Below, piece after piece: positions 36,936 to 48,970 of a DNA stretch of 64,000 bases. The stretch is from Sternotherus odoratus (Eukaryota > Chordata > Testudines > Kinosternidae). Below the pieces are notes generated by a model, which saw nothing but the letters and a program-made list of their open reading frames with translations, had not been told where the DNA came from and did no database searches. The stretch lies in assembly GCA_032164245.1 (NCBI GenBank), contig JAVMKO010000009.1, positions 77,571,212 through 77,635,211 on the forward strand, read 5' to 3'. Numbering within the stretch: the first letter of the stretch is position 1; the number at the start of each line of letters is the position of its first letter. The position numbers and the translations under genes were made by a program.

Positions 36936-36941
36936 TTTATT
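36936..36941 (-). terminator. Candidate distal polyadenylation signal
   Basis: The plus-strand TTTATT here reads AATAAA on the minus strand. It lies at the far end of the U-rich block downstream of the AFF3 stop. The sequence just past it includes a 'tgtgagttttggt' GU-rich run about 90 bases on. Other AATAAA matches lie closer to the stop (for example near 46020, 45065 and 40815), so this is only one candidate. Confidence 0.3.
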
Positions 36942-38446
36942 TTACTGTTTTTTTTAAATAATTCAATGCACTGGCAGTATAATTAACCCCTCTATGAGAG
37001 ACACAAATGTACCAGTTCAACCAATATTATTTATATAGAGACATTGTGTTTAAAAACAACAAAAGTACATTTAAAATGTTTGTACATAAAGTATTACTGT
37101 TATTTAAGAAGGAACAAAATGTAAACAAAATGCATAATTGTGCAACACATTGGAAATACAAAGCAAAACAGGCAGGATACAATTTTATACATATAAAGCA
37201 AAAGAAATCAAACCTTTATAACTATACAACATTTCAGTAATTGCTTGACATTTTAACAGTTACCTTGGTCTGTACAAAACATCTTAACTTATACGTAAAA
37301 CTTTACAAGAATAACATGCTTGTTGAGAACAAAGACACCTTGTGGAATTGCAGAGATTATGGATATGATATTTGCACACGCACAAAAAACGCTAGTTCAA
37401 TAGCAAATCAAAAGTAAGAATGCAAGCTAAAGGGGTATTTAGCAAATTATCTAATTTCAATGGCTAATTGAGAAGAACATCAAGGTAGAAGTTAAATCTG
37501 ACTTTGGTAGGAAGGCCAAGAGGTCTTCATGATGTCAAAATGGCCAGTAACCAGAACAAAGGGTATATAAATGTTCCTGATATTTTGGTTACTTCTACAC
37601 ATACAAAAAGCTGCCAAAAACAAACAAAAAACCCCAACAAACACAAAAAACAAATTTGAGCTTTTTGCCACAATAATCAGAGATGCAGATGAGAAATCAT
37701 ACTTTTTTCTAGACTAATCCCAACACTAGCAGGTAAAAAACAAGACACGTAGAAAGAACAAGCATCCCTTTAGTTTGCCATTATTACTTTTCCCATACGT
37801 TAGAAATCTTATTCGGTTCTTCATCTGAATTGTACCATTTTAAAAACAGTGGGCATAGGATTGCTACAGCTAAAGGCAAAACACAAACCAAAAAATGGTT
37901 TGAAGTTAAAACAAAAATAACCAGATCTTTAAGTCTGTTTTCAAAATTTCCGATATGTCCTAAGCCTCACGAACATGGATTTTTTTCCTTAAAAGAGTAT
38001 TTCAGAGTCAGTAGAAGATATGCAATCCAGAGATATCACAAAAATACACAAAGGAATAAAATATACAATAGTGTGTGGAAATACTGGGACTGTCAGTTTG
38101 GATAAAATGTACATTGAGTTTATGAGTGTCTTCACATGACATATATGGCTAAAATTAAACTCCTGATTGCATCCAAGTAACTTATTTAAAGCCTAATTCT
38201 GCCATCCTCCTGCTGAGTGGTAACTTAGTCTGCTCGTAGTTAACTCCACTGATTTCATTGGAACTAACTGTGGATTAAGGTGCTCAGTGTAAGTAAGAAT
38301 TGCAGAACTGAGCCCTTCATCAATATTTTCAATGATTTTTAAATATATAAAACTCATGTGGCTTAGAAAATACACTTCAAGCCGCTGCAATGTCTTTGAG
38401 CAGGAGTTACAGATCCTATCTTTATAGTGTGAGTATTTATGAGGCA

Positions 38447-38529
38447 TTTGAATGTATTTGCCATTTTTCTATGTAAGATAATGCTGATGCCAGTAAATAT
38501 TTAAACTGAGGGGTAATGAAATTGCATCA
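38447..38529 (+). repeat. Inverted duplication, left arm (83 bp)
   Basis: This 83-bp segment is repeated in reverse complement at 39422-39504 with four mismatches by my alignment (79 of 83 identical). The arms are separated by 892 bp. No target-site duplication or transposon end is visible at the outer edges, and homology stops abruptly on both sides. If this region is AFF3 3' UTR, the two arms could fold into a long RNA duplex. Confidence 0.9.
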
Positions 38530-39421
38530 TGCCTTTTAGTTCAAAACAAAACAATTTGCAGGACTAGACTGCAGACAGAAACCCACCTCCAGTTCTTTTA
38601 GCAGGGATTATCCGATGCTCCAAATAGTTTAACTGTTTGAAAACAGCGTGAAGACATATTTGCAAAGCTGCACTTAGTTTGTGCAGCACAGGCAGTAAAA
38701 CGAGAGGCCCAGTTCAGGCTGTGTAAACCAGCTCTGACATCAACGGAGCTACCCCGACGGAAGACATCTGGGGACGTGGCTGATGATTTTCAGAAACCTA
38801 CAATTGTCGTTCATTTCCTATGTAAAAATCAGCAGGGGAAGCACAGAGTGAAAATGTAAACGGCACCAGACAACATGTAGTGCAGCACTATTGAGTTATT
38901 CTCGGGTCTGATGTGGCTTCTTCCAGATGGGGGGGGGGGAGGGGGACTAATGCAGCTTTACAAGTACACTGGATTGCGTTGCTTGGCAAACTCCATGTCC
39001 TTCCACACAAACCAGGAATAGCTTCATTAGCATGATCAGTAAACAAGCAGCGTGATGATAAAGCTTTGGGCATTCACCGGCACAGAGCTATGTTGGGCCA
39101 AAAATAAAAAAAAGGTTTGGGTTTACCTCAGCCTGTGTATATCAGAATAGCTCCATTGAGGTCAACAGAGCCGCACCAACTTATTCTGGATTTTCATGAA
39201 CGTTAGAACGTGTTTGCTGTTGCCAGCGATTCAGTTCATTGAAAAATACTGGAGAAAATGCATCCTGCCAGTCGGTCAAATCCTTAACGTTCTGCCTCGC
39301 ACTCAGATCCCACTGACGTCAAAGTTCTTTCACCGAAGTAGGGGCTGAGTACGGGCTGGTCACAGATCAAGTCCGCTGACAGTGCCACCGGTGTAAATCC
39401 AGAGTAACCAAACTGAACTCC

Positions 39422-39504
39422 TGATGCAATTTCATTACCCCTCAGTTTAAACCTTTACTGGCATCCGCATTAGCTTACATAGAAAAATGGCAAATACATT
39501 CAAA
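39422..39504 (-). repeat. Inverted duplication, right arm (83 bp)
   Basis: This is the reverse-complement partner of 38447-38529. The shared core includes 'tttaaactgaggggtaatg' as read in the left-arm orientation. The mismatches cluster at three places, so each arm has accumulated only slight change. The repeat was found by direct reading; whether the element also occurs elsewhere in the genome cannot be told from this window. Confidence 0.9.
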
Positions 39505-40659
39505 CTCCAGTTAGAGTGAAGTAGAATTGAAGACCCAGACGGGTTCACACACAAATCCTGCTCACCTTGTTCATTGGGTAATATCACTGAAATTAATGGG
39601 ATATGGCAGGAGTAAAGCAAGCAGGATCTGGCTCAGGCGGTGCGGCTGTAAAGCTGCAGTGTAGATGTTTGGGCTCCAGCTGGAGTCTGAGCTCCGGGCC
39701 CCCAGGAGGCTCAAGTACCCTCATGAACAGCAGCTGTTCCATAGTCTGGGGGTGGGGGTGGGGACAGAACTTCTTAATCTACCTATGCTAGTGATACCCA
39801 GGCCACAGACTGCTATGTGGGCTGGTTTCTGGGTCCCTGGACTCAGTCCTTGATAAAGTTCTGTGGGGAAAAAGATGACCGGCTACAAGGAAGTGACTGT
39901 AATGACAGTGTTAGTGCACTGTGTCATAGAGCCACACAATAAGACGGGTTAATTCATCAGGCGGGCTTGTGGTGCACAAGGCCTTCGCATGACATAATAT
40001 CACAGCCGACACCTTTCATCAGGCGTATCCATAATAATAAAGCCCCTTTTCACACATGTACAAACAGGTCAAATTCAGAAAGTCACACTCATGAAGTCAC
40101 CCTTTTTTCAGTCGGTTTCCAATTTCATTGAAGAGTGCTTCACATTTCTACCACGAGGAACATGTAATAGAGCTGCCACACATATTTCTATGTACCCTCT
40201 GATTCCAAGGACAATTCATGTTCATGGTATTTCTCATGAAGTATCTTCTGACACATTGAGGTTCTCATCTAACACCAGTTTTACTCCGTAACTCAATTTG
40301 TTTGAAATGGAACTCATTTCTGCCAGTGTAAACCTACTAAGTCACACTGGTCTACACGCTGCGTGAGAGCCAAATCAGACCCTTTGACTTCAAGGGATTT
40401 AAACTGGTGTGAGATCAGAATCAGGCCTGTTGCTATCTGAAGACCTCCCCCCCAAAATAAATCAAACAGCTTTGAAAAATGTTAGCTGAAATACAACTGT
40501 CAAGAGTAAAACTTAAGAGATAGACCCCAAATGTGTAAAAGACCCCAAATGACCACAATTGAACTTTAGGGGAAAACACTGGTTGCCTGGAGCACTTAGC
40601 CTATATATTATTGGACAATACAGAATGCCTGAATATGTTTTTGTGTCCATGGGTCTTCT

Positions 40660-40760
40660 TATTTATTATTTGTATTATCATAGTGCCTAGGAGTCCCAGT
40701 CAAGGACCTCAATTGTGCTAGACACTGTCCAAAAACTGGACAAAAAAACAGGTTTTCTGT
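40660..40760 (+). repeat. CORE-SINE/MIR-like fragment
   Basis: The segment reads as a decayed copy of the widespread amniote repeat containing 'gtgcctaggagtcccag' and 'gtgctagacactgt', preceded by a TTATT-rich head. It has the appearance of an old MIR or CORE-SINE relative. A second similar fragment lies at 55570-55690. Confidence 0.5.
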
Positions 40761-42387
40761 CATGGAAGTACAGGAGGGTCAAGAAATGGACCCCTTCCAG
40801 TACTAACATGATTTATCTTATTTATTTGCCTTTATAAAAAATCACCTGTGGAGGGCACACATTTGATCATTAAATGCTACATAAAGTAAAACTTGCAAAT
40901 GGTGCAAGGGGGAGTAGCCCTTATTTTGAAACTTTCTTGCAGTCTTTCCTTCTCCAAAATACCTACTGAAATACAATAAAATCAGGCAGACTTTCTAGCA
41001 ATTCAAAGGCCCTTTCATGTTCTATAACAACCCCTCAGTGGGTGGGGTTTGTACGGCTAGATGATATGCGCACAGTATGTTTAATATGTAGTATTATGGG
41101 TGTATTGAGACTTTTTTTTGCCTTCCTCAGAAGTGTCAGGCACTGCTGGAGGAAGGATACTGGATGGACTGATGGGCTGAGCAAGCACGGCAAATACTCC
41201 CTATGGTATGTTGATGGACTATGCTTATAAGACCTGATCATGCATGATGAAAGTCAAAGTGAGTTTGGCCATTGATTTCAGTGAGTGCAAGCTCAAGCCC
41301 ATGACGATGCCATTGCTTTATACTGTACTTCAGTTTGCTTGGGACAAGAGAATGGTGCACACTATCTGACTGGGAGTAAGGGCCCTTTACTTTAGAGGGA
41401 CACATCAGTGTCCTCACTACAACATAAAAGTAATGCTTCATCAAGGGAAGCTCACTGCTCACTTTCTTGTAACCAAACTTTTCTTACATCTCCAAACATT
41501 TACTAAAGGTCCCATTGTTGCCACTGAGCCTTTCAGCCTTTTAAGCTTTCTTCCCCTGAAATAATAATTTGTTTAAAAAATAGAATTAAATACCCACAAA
41601 AACAACACGACAAAAAATATTGCCTTCAAAGAAGCTAAAAGTTGGTCAAAAAGTTTTTAGGGAAGAATATCCTAAAATCTTTGAATTTAGAAGCAGCCGA
41701 GTAATTAATTCTAGCTAAAGGTTCAGATTTAGCCTCTTATGTTCTAAACTAGGATGCCGACCATTTCATTTCATAAGAAGGAACCAAAGTCCTTGACCTT
41801 GTGTCTTTTTAAAGACAACAGATCTCCCCATCGTTCCAATGAGGTCATCTATAAATAAAACAATCAGTATTTACACACTTGGCTTAATAAGTGATCAAGA
41901 GTCCGAAGGCCATGCAACAAGAAGAAGAGGGTAAAATTCAACTCTGAGAAACATGCTGGGAAGGATGACACTAGATGCTATCAACAAAATGACAAGCTCC
42001 ACTGGAAAAAAATAAAAATCCAGATTTTTTTAAATTATTTAAATAAGCAAAGCTTGAAAAGTGTGAACAGTGGACCAAATCCTGCAATTTGTATTCGGGT
42101 CCAAGCTTTCCCTGCTCACAGAGGAAGTTTTCTTGAGTGAGAAAGGCCCTAGAAAAAGCTAGTTCTATATTTCAGGCTGTTGACTGATATGAGTCATATG
42201 GTGGCTCTCCTAAGCTTTTCCCTCAAGAATACCTACTACTATGGCCCTCAGTTCCTTAATGGACATCTTGTGGCTGGAGATACGTGCTGTTCTCAGAGTA
42301 GGCACATGGCCATACACACCATTTAAGACCAATGAAGCCTACAACAAGGTGTGTAAGGACCGTTTTGCACAGATCCATAGTTTAGAC

Positions 42388-43037
42388 CAGGGGTGGGCAA
42401 ACTATGGCCCGCAGGCTCCTCCTAACCGGCCTCAGAGCTCCGACTGGGGAGGCTGCGCTGGCCCTGCCCCCTGCTGCTCCCTTACCCTGTAGCCTCAGTG
42501 TGCTGTGCAAGCAGCGATCTGGGGGGGAAAAGGGGGGGCTGCATGACAGCATGTCTGGCTCCAGGTCTGACACGCTGTTCTGAGCGGTGGCGTGGTAAGG
42601 GGGCCAGGGCCTGGCCGGGGGGCTGGATAAAGGGCAGAGGGTCTTGGGGGGCAGTCAGGAGATGGGGAACAGAGGCATTGGATAGGTCATGGGAGTCCCA
42701 TGGGGGCCTGTCAGGGGGAGGGGTGGGATCCCGGAGTTGGTGATTAGGGTGGGAAGGTTTGGGAGGGGGCAGTCGGGACAAAGAGCTGGGGGGCTTACAT
42801 AGGGGGTGCGGTCCAGGGGGGGCAGTTAGGGTGGGAGGGGTCGCCAGAGGGGGCAATAGGGGACAAGGAGCAGGGGTTGGAGGTTCTGAGGGGGGCAGTC
42901 AGGGGGCGGGAAGTGGGTAGGAGGCTAGATGGGGGGCGGGGCCAGGCTGTTTGGGGAGGCACAGCCTTCCCTACCCGGCCCTCCACACAATTTTGAACCC
43001 CAATGTGGCCCTCCGGCCTAAAGTTTGCCCACCCCTG
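42388..43037. mobile_element. hAT-type non-autonomous DNA transposon (650 bp)
   Basis: The element starts caggggtgggcaaact and ends agtttgcccacccctg, a perfect 16-bp terminal inverted repeat. It is flanked by an 8-bp target duplication with one mismatch (gtttagac at 42380-42387, ttttagac at 43038-43045), the hAT hallmark. The interior is G-rich on the plus strand, with simple gggg-type degenerate repeats, and has no transposase. It lies inside the putative AFF3 3' UTR. Confidence 0.88.
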
Positions 43038-46000
43038 TTTTAGACGTTAGCCCTTAACCTGCATCTACCCTTTACCATAGTGCTATGCATCTTGATCTAA
43101 ACATCACTTAACATGCCATCTCTTGCAATGTTATTACGAGTCTTGCAATATTTGGTGTCTTTCTCAAAACTCCAGCTGCAGATACCAGGAAATTGCATGA
43201 GCATCCCAGCTTTCATTAAAAATAAAAAGGATATTTTTAGTTCTCATGGTTATGGAGCAAAGCTTGAGAACATGACTTGAGTGTTGCTTAAAGACTCAGA
43301 AATGATAAAGACAAATAAAAGGAACACAAAATATTCCATGAAAATACCTCATGATTTTGAAGACAGACTCATCATTTCAGGGGGCCCCATGCATGATCTT
43401 TGAGTGAGGTTGGCATTTCTGACTGGACGACAGAGAAAAAGCTCAAGCAGATACACTACCTCCTCATACAGCAAAACACTTCCCCTTCAAAATGAGCAAG
43501 TAATTTCATTTGATGAAATCTACTTGAAATGATCATTGAAAGAGTAAAATTACTCTGTGAAGATGCCATGTTGGCATCTGAAAGGGGATGAATATAGTGC
43601 CTGTAAAAGTGCAATAATCCTTAATAACTAACCCAAAAGAAGCATCATCCCCACGGATAAGAAGGTAATTCACTCTCCATATTTAATTTGTTTCTAAGCT
43701 GCTTTTGATACAAGCCTGCTAAACAGTACATTGGCTTGTGATCCTAGGCTCGACTGCTGGACTTACTATAATTGTGCCATTGATTCAACATACATTTCAA
43801 ACGAAGTCGCAGGAGGCAAAAATCAGGTGGGCTAATTCTCTAAGCCGTCCAGGTAAAGGAGATGTGAATGTCTATTAAATTTTGAGATAGGAGTCTGTTT
43901 ACTACAAGCAATAGAGGAAAGCTAATACCCTGACTCGGAGAGGGTAGCCGACTCTTTGAACAGTCATGCCTCTGAAGATTGTATTTCAAGATGTATATAT
44001 ATCCGTTGTAAATCCATGGCAGGCTAGGATTTCAGTCTACATTAAAATACTAAGGGCGAACAATATTCTTAATTAGGCTGAATAGTTAGTCAATCCAATA
44101 GGAGAGGCCTTACAAAGAGAATGGAAGACTTAGGTTACAACCAACCCATCAATACTTCAGTTATCAGAAACACCTACGCTCATCTGTTAAAAAAAGAAAA
44201 GGTGCATGTTTGAAAAATCATCCTTTTTTATGTTTATGAAGGGTTCTTGCTATCCTGGTTTTATTCATTAGAGAAAGAGGCCAGAATCAATATGATATGT
44301 TCTTTTGGATTCATGTTTCAGCCATGTTACTGAACCCCTCAAAGAACAGATAAGGCGATGTTGCTTACTATAGGAACAGGAATGTGAAAATCTTCCAGGA
44401 TGTACATGTTCTGTCCTTTCTAGACTAACCTATCAGCCTGATTTATCTATTGATATACTTCCTACACTGGCTACATTTACAAGACCTTGCTGTGGAACAA
44501 AACATTATGATTTATAGAATTTTTAAAGGTATTTATTAATAGGAGCTAATACACAATTGCTTAAAAAGAGAAGTTTATCTTAAAATATGGATTGGGCGCA
44601 ATCCTTATTGGAAATGTACAAGACCTGTTTTAAAAACCTAGCAGCCAACCTTTTAAATGCAAATTTGTCCTATTTATCTGGTCACAATCCAGTTAGTAGA
44701 ATCCAATATCTTGCCCGATTAAAGGATATACAGGCTTATATATCAAAAGACAATTACAATTAAATAATGTCTGGATGATACTTAATACACATGTCATGTT
44801 ATTTCAGTGAGATATGACTCAGAATGATATTTACATTGCCAGGAGGTTTTTTTTTGCTTATATAAATGAAATTTACAGTTTGATAAGGTGTGCCGGCATT
44901 ACATCAAGAATGATATGAGGCCATTTAAAGTCTTGTGAATTACCAATATAAATTCATTTTGTTTTGTTTCATGCACCATTGCTTCCTGCAGGGCCGCCAC
45001 AAGAGCAGTGTAGCTGAGAAGGAAAAGGGGGGAAAAGGAACGCGTGAATGAAATGGTCTAATTTATTGAAGATTGCTTTGAAATTTTCTCTGAATTGTCT
45101 CATGATTATGCATGCGTTCAAGGAATGGTCAAAATATGACAGCATGGGTAAATAAAAATGGAACTTGGAAAATGGGTAATTTGGAGAATTGGGAGACTGA
45201 AGTATTCATGGCCATTATGAAGCAAATATGTTGCTTTTGGGTAAATCTAGTGATTTCCTTTAATTTTTCATTGTTTTCAAGAAAGTAAGATAATACTGTC
45301 TGCTTCTCATGCTTTGAAATCAACAAAACAGGTGTAAATTAATGCCACAGAGCATTAGAAATGCCTCACAGCTGCCAGTTAAATTACTAGCGAATCTCAT
45401 CAAGAATCCATACTTTCACCTACAATATCAATGTTTATAATGTAGCACTCCTGTTAAGACGTGCTGCCGCTGAGTTGCTATGCAAGAGGAGATTGTTTTG
45501 CCAAGAAAAATCGTGGAGGAATATTTGCTGGAGGCCAAACAGTGGGACTGAAAGAAAATTCATAGATTGAGTACACGAATGGTAGCTACGACAAAAGCTA
45601 ACATTTTGAAATTGCTTAATCAACTGCCTTGTTCTGCCCACTTAAACTGTTAAGCCAACAATAAACAGAAAAGAATATCAAAACCTCATTGCATAGTGTG
45701 GCATCATTTAATCATTCCTCCCAATCTTTTATCTCCGAACACCTTTGGTGATTTTACGCTACATACCTATAAGATGTTCAGGGTCTTTTTTTAGAGATCA
45801 GGCCTATATAAAGTAGGAAATCTTAGCAATAAACAGCTGCATGTAATGATGCCAGAACTAAGCAGTGACCACCTTGGCTTGGATTCAGAGGACAATTCTG
45901 AGTGAGTGGCTATAACTTCTACTAATTTATTTCAGAAGAGAATTTTCGTATATACCCTCATATATTTAAGACGTTTTGTACTATTTCTCAGGAATCCATA

Positions 46001-46341
46001 TCTTCTCAACGTGCTTTTTTTATTTTCACTCGAAGGCAGTGTCGACTTCAAACAATACTGCAGGGAATGTACCGTTCCATAAAGCACATAAGGAGAGCAG
46101 GATCCAGGAGACGCAAGGCATAGAAATTGTCAAAAATGATTAGATGGTACAACACATACTGCTCTTGAGTCATAAGTTCCATTTATGGTGACTTCTACTT
46201 CCAATAGATAAGCTATCAAAAAAGGCAATAAAAATGAAGTTACATGAATCAAGTTCCAGAAATGAGTGGAGTTCCACCAGTGATCGTCTGTGCGCTGGTA
46301 GAGGTAGAACAATGGGGATGTTATGAAGAAGGCAGCAGTCA

Positions 46342-46463
46342 CTACAACAAATGCACCTCCATGCGGAGCCAGTGAAGTCCTTGTCGAACGTAACGGACCA
46401 GACTGGTCATACTGCTGTGTTGTGTTAATGGTCCCATGACTGAGTCCAGGTCTACAAAGAACT
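46342..46463 (-). CDS. AFF3: AFF3 terminal coding exon and TAG stop
   Basis: The coding part of the last exon completes the split glutamate and encodes 39 further residues: [20 protein letters not shown], then [19 protein letters not shown] and a TAG stop at 46342-46344. The '[13 protein letters not shown]' ending closes the AFF C-terminal homology domain. The acceptor is cctgtgttgcag. The GPLTQHSSM and final HLL wording match my recollection of AFF3 better than AFF2, AFF1 or AFF4. The 5.55-kb intron upstream is the longest of the five complete ones here. The non-coding part of this exon should run on into the 3' UTR to the left. Confidence 0.94.
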
Positions 46464-46642
46464 CTGCAACACAGGAAATGAAGTCATTGTTTCAGGTAAC
46501 TGTGCAGAAATACATTCGTTAAAGATCATTTCACGCTTCGCGGTTATGGAACTAGTGTGTCCTCAGAACCTCATGCGCCTGCAGACCTAGCATTCATGAG
46601 GGACTCTTGATACGAGATCTCAGGATTTTATTAACATGATTC

Positions 46643-46905
46643 ACAGTTTCACAGATTTTAAGGTCAGAAGGAACCATCCTGATAACCTAGTTTGACCTTC
46701 TCCATAACACAGACCCCACAGCACCGCATCCAATCATTTCTGCAGCATGACCATCATGGCTGCTTAGGCGGTTAAACATTTTTTAGAAAGATAACCAGAA
46801 AGATAACCACTTGACGATAACCACTGGTCTTCAAGCCTGCAAGTGACGGAGAATCCACCATGTTCCTAGGCAAGCTTTTCTAGTGGTTAATTACCCACAC
46901 TGCTA
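46643..46905 (-). mobile_element. CR1 LINE 3'-end fragment
   Basis: It carries the diagnostic reverse-complement CR1 end 'aaggtcagaaggaacca' followed by the diverged body with 'gaccttctccataacacag'. It is older than several other copies here, judging from the many changes. Confidence 0.85.
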
Positions 46906-47939
46906 AGTGACCTATATAGTATATGCCATCTCACAAACCTTTCTATATTCTACATATGGAAATAAATATATGGTAAGACATAAGTAAAAAGACTTCCCCT
47001 TATAACACTACGTGGGGTCAAACTATGATGTCGGAGTTGAATATCCACATCTTTGAATATTATGATGATACAGAATTGAAATAAAGGAAACAATGTATTT
47101 AGAAAACTGGCTTGTGTTATACAGGCCATTATACATCACATATTGAATATAAACCACATAACAAATGTCCGTTGTCATATAAAATCTCTCTTGCTGAAAT
47201 TATTGTATTGTAAACTATCTGTATGAAATATATTATATTTCTATATTGTTTTTCAATCGAAGATCTCAAAATCTTTTACAAACTGCTACAAAAATGACAA
47301 TATACACTGTGCTTGCTGCCAAAATGCAGCCACTTCTGGAGTGAAACGGTGGCAGCTGCTTAACAGTAACACTACATGGAGTTTATATGGCAGGAGGCGA
47401 AGAATAGCGAATGCAACTAAAACTGCAAGTTGATACTTTAAACAGGCAGAATATACTTATCCAAGCTGGAAACTGGCTAGAACATGGTTAAAAATTTTAT
47501 TAAAGCTAATGTTAAACATGAAAACATACACAGATTGATAGGTAAGGTACTGGACATCTGGAGTCAGGCTGGGGTTATGGGCGATTGTAGGTAATAGGTA
47601 CAAGGTTTACAAGGCACATGCATATCACATCCAGCATAGATCCAGATTGGGGTGTGGGAGTTTTTTAAAGCGTCAGTCTATAGGTGTTTACTAGCGGTCG
47701 TGTTTTGACTCAGTTGGTCTAGATTTTCTGCTGTGTGAGCCAGGTTCTGAAATCCTAGATATGTAGTTGGGCTGGAGGTGGCTACACTTCTATTATTAGC
47801 ATGCTGGCTAGTTCAGAGTTAGTGCGAGTAAGACCCACACTGGAAATCACACCACCAGCTTCAGCAAAGACATGCCCTCAGTGTGCTGTGTTCACCATGC
47901 CTAGCACAAACTACCATAATACCAACAGTAACTAATAAT

Positions 47940-48970
47940 CATGGTAAAAAGTGGTCAAGACCCCTTGGTATCATCTCATAAAAACAGAGTGATTCCCTCA
48001 GCACTATGCCATCTATCACCTAACAGTAGGGTTCTGCAGGATTGATGTTGGCTATGAATCACCAATAGTATACTGCTTCCAGCATCTGAGGGCTCCTTGG
48101 AGGTCTTCTGTCCATGTATTGACCCAGTCTGACCCCGGTCATCTACTCGAATGAACTCCCCCAGAAAAATGATAACAGACAAAAACACCCTATCCCCCAT
48201 GGGCAAGCACTTCTCAGAAATTGATCACTCCATGACCGACCTTTCACAACTTGTCCTTGAGGGAAATCTAAACAACACCTTCAAAAGTTGAGCCTGGGAA
48301 CTTAAAATCATTACTCCGCTAGACACAAAAACCATGGACTCCACAGCCACTCACTGGTTTTATGGCTCATTACAACAACTGGGTGGGCTCCTACAGCATG
48401 TGTGACCCCCTTATGTTTAACAATCTAATTCTCAATTGTCCACTTCCTTTGAAGTGGTTTCCCACCAGATGTGTTCACTCCTTATGCTTAATAATCTGCC
48501 TCAGATAGGATGTCGCTCAGACACTCTGGCCTGGACTACACTAGGTGAGGGGGTTCGAACTAAGATGCGCAACTTCAGCTACGTTATTTGTGTAGCTGAA
48601 GTCGAAGTATCTTAGTTCGACTTACCTGGCTATCTTTGTGGTGGTGAGTTGACCGTAGTGGCTCCCCCGTCGACTCTGCTTACTCCTCTTGAGGAGCTGG
48701 AGTCGACGGGGAGAGAATTTGAGGATCGATTTATTGTGTCTATTGTGTCTTGTGATAAATCGATCCCCGATACATCAAACACTACACACCAATCCTGTAG
48801 GTAGTATAGACGTATCCTCTGTTTCCCTTCCCCAGACCTGAAGAAGAGTTCCATGAACCTCGAACCTTGTCCCTTCCACCGACAGAAGCTCGTCCAATGA
48901 AAGATATGACCGTATGTACCTTGTCTCTCTCATACCTTGGGACCAACAATACTGCAAACAACCTGATCAC
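47940..48970 (+). mobile_element. Retroelement 3' region, possibly Penelope- or DIRS-like, split by a MITE
   Basis: The right part contains 'cagacctgaagaagagt' and 'gtccaatgaaagatatgacc', followed by a 'cttgtctctctcataccttgggaccaac' type ending, a signature I recognise from a dispersed vertebrate retroelement tail. The left part (about 47940-48520) carries matching decayed body sequence. The two halves are interrupted by the Harbinger-type element 48528-48817. Family assignment is uncertain and no intact open frame remains. Confidence 0.5.
48528..48817. mobile_element. Harbinger-type MITE with internal hairpins (290 bp)
   Basis: The ends ggcctggactacact and agtatagacgtatcc are imperfect inverted repeats, flanked by a 3-bp direct repeat (tct at 48525-48527 and 48818-48820), fitting PIF/Harbinger target duplication length though not its usual TWA sequence. 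The interior holds an acttcagcta/tagctgaagt hairpin and a ccccgtcgact/agtcgacgggg pair, shared with the elements at 29522-29806 (hairpin) and 61434-61728 (both). Confidence 0.8.

Larger units (their letters stand above)
36920..46341 (-). other. AFF3: Putative AFF3 3' untranslated region (about 9.4 kb)
   Basis: Downstream of the TAG stop the minus strand stays largely unique, AT-rich and U-rich for about 9.4 kb, especially over 36.9-38.2 kb, with few transposons. No other coding sequence is seen on either strand. Candidate AATAAA signals occur at several places; the most distal I would propose is at 36936-36941, followed by a GU-rich stretch. Long 3' UTRs of several kilobases are known in this gene family. 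The extent is inference: a proximal site could end the transcript much earlier. The block contains a hAT insertion at 42388-43037, a CORE-SINE-like fragment at 40660-40760, and the inverted repeat 38447-38529/39422-39504. Confidence 0.45.

Noticed and set aside
38447..39504. The inverted arms as terminal inverted repeats of a 1.06-kb transposon
   Set aside because: No target duplication flanks the outer edges and the interior shows no transposon features; kept as an inverted duplication instead.
42482..42986. Proline-rich open frames on the minus strand
   Set aside because: They are the C-rich strand of the hAT element at 42388-43037.
46130..46342. Minus-strand 70-codon open frame with hydrophobic residues next to the AFF3 stop
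   Set aside because: It is out of frame with the AFF3 terminal exon and lies mostly in the 3' UTR; no motif.
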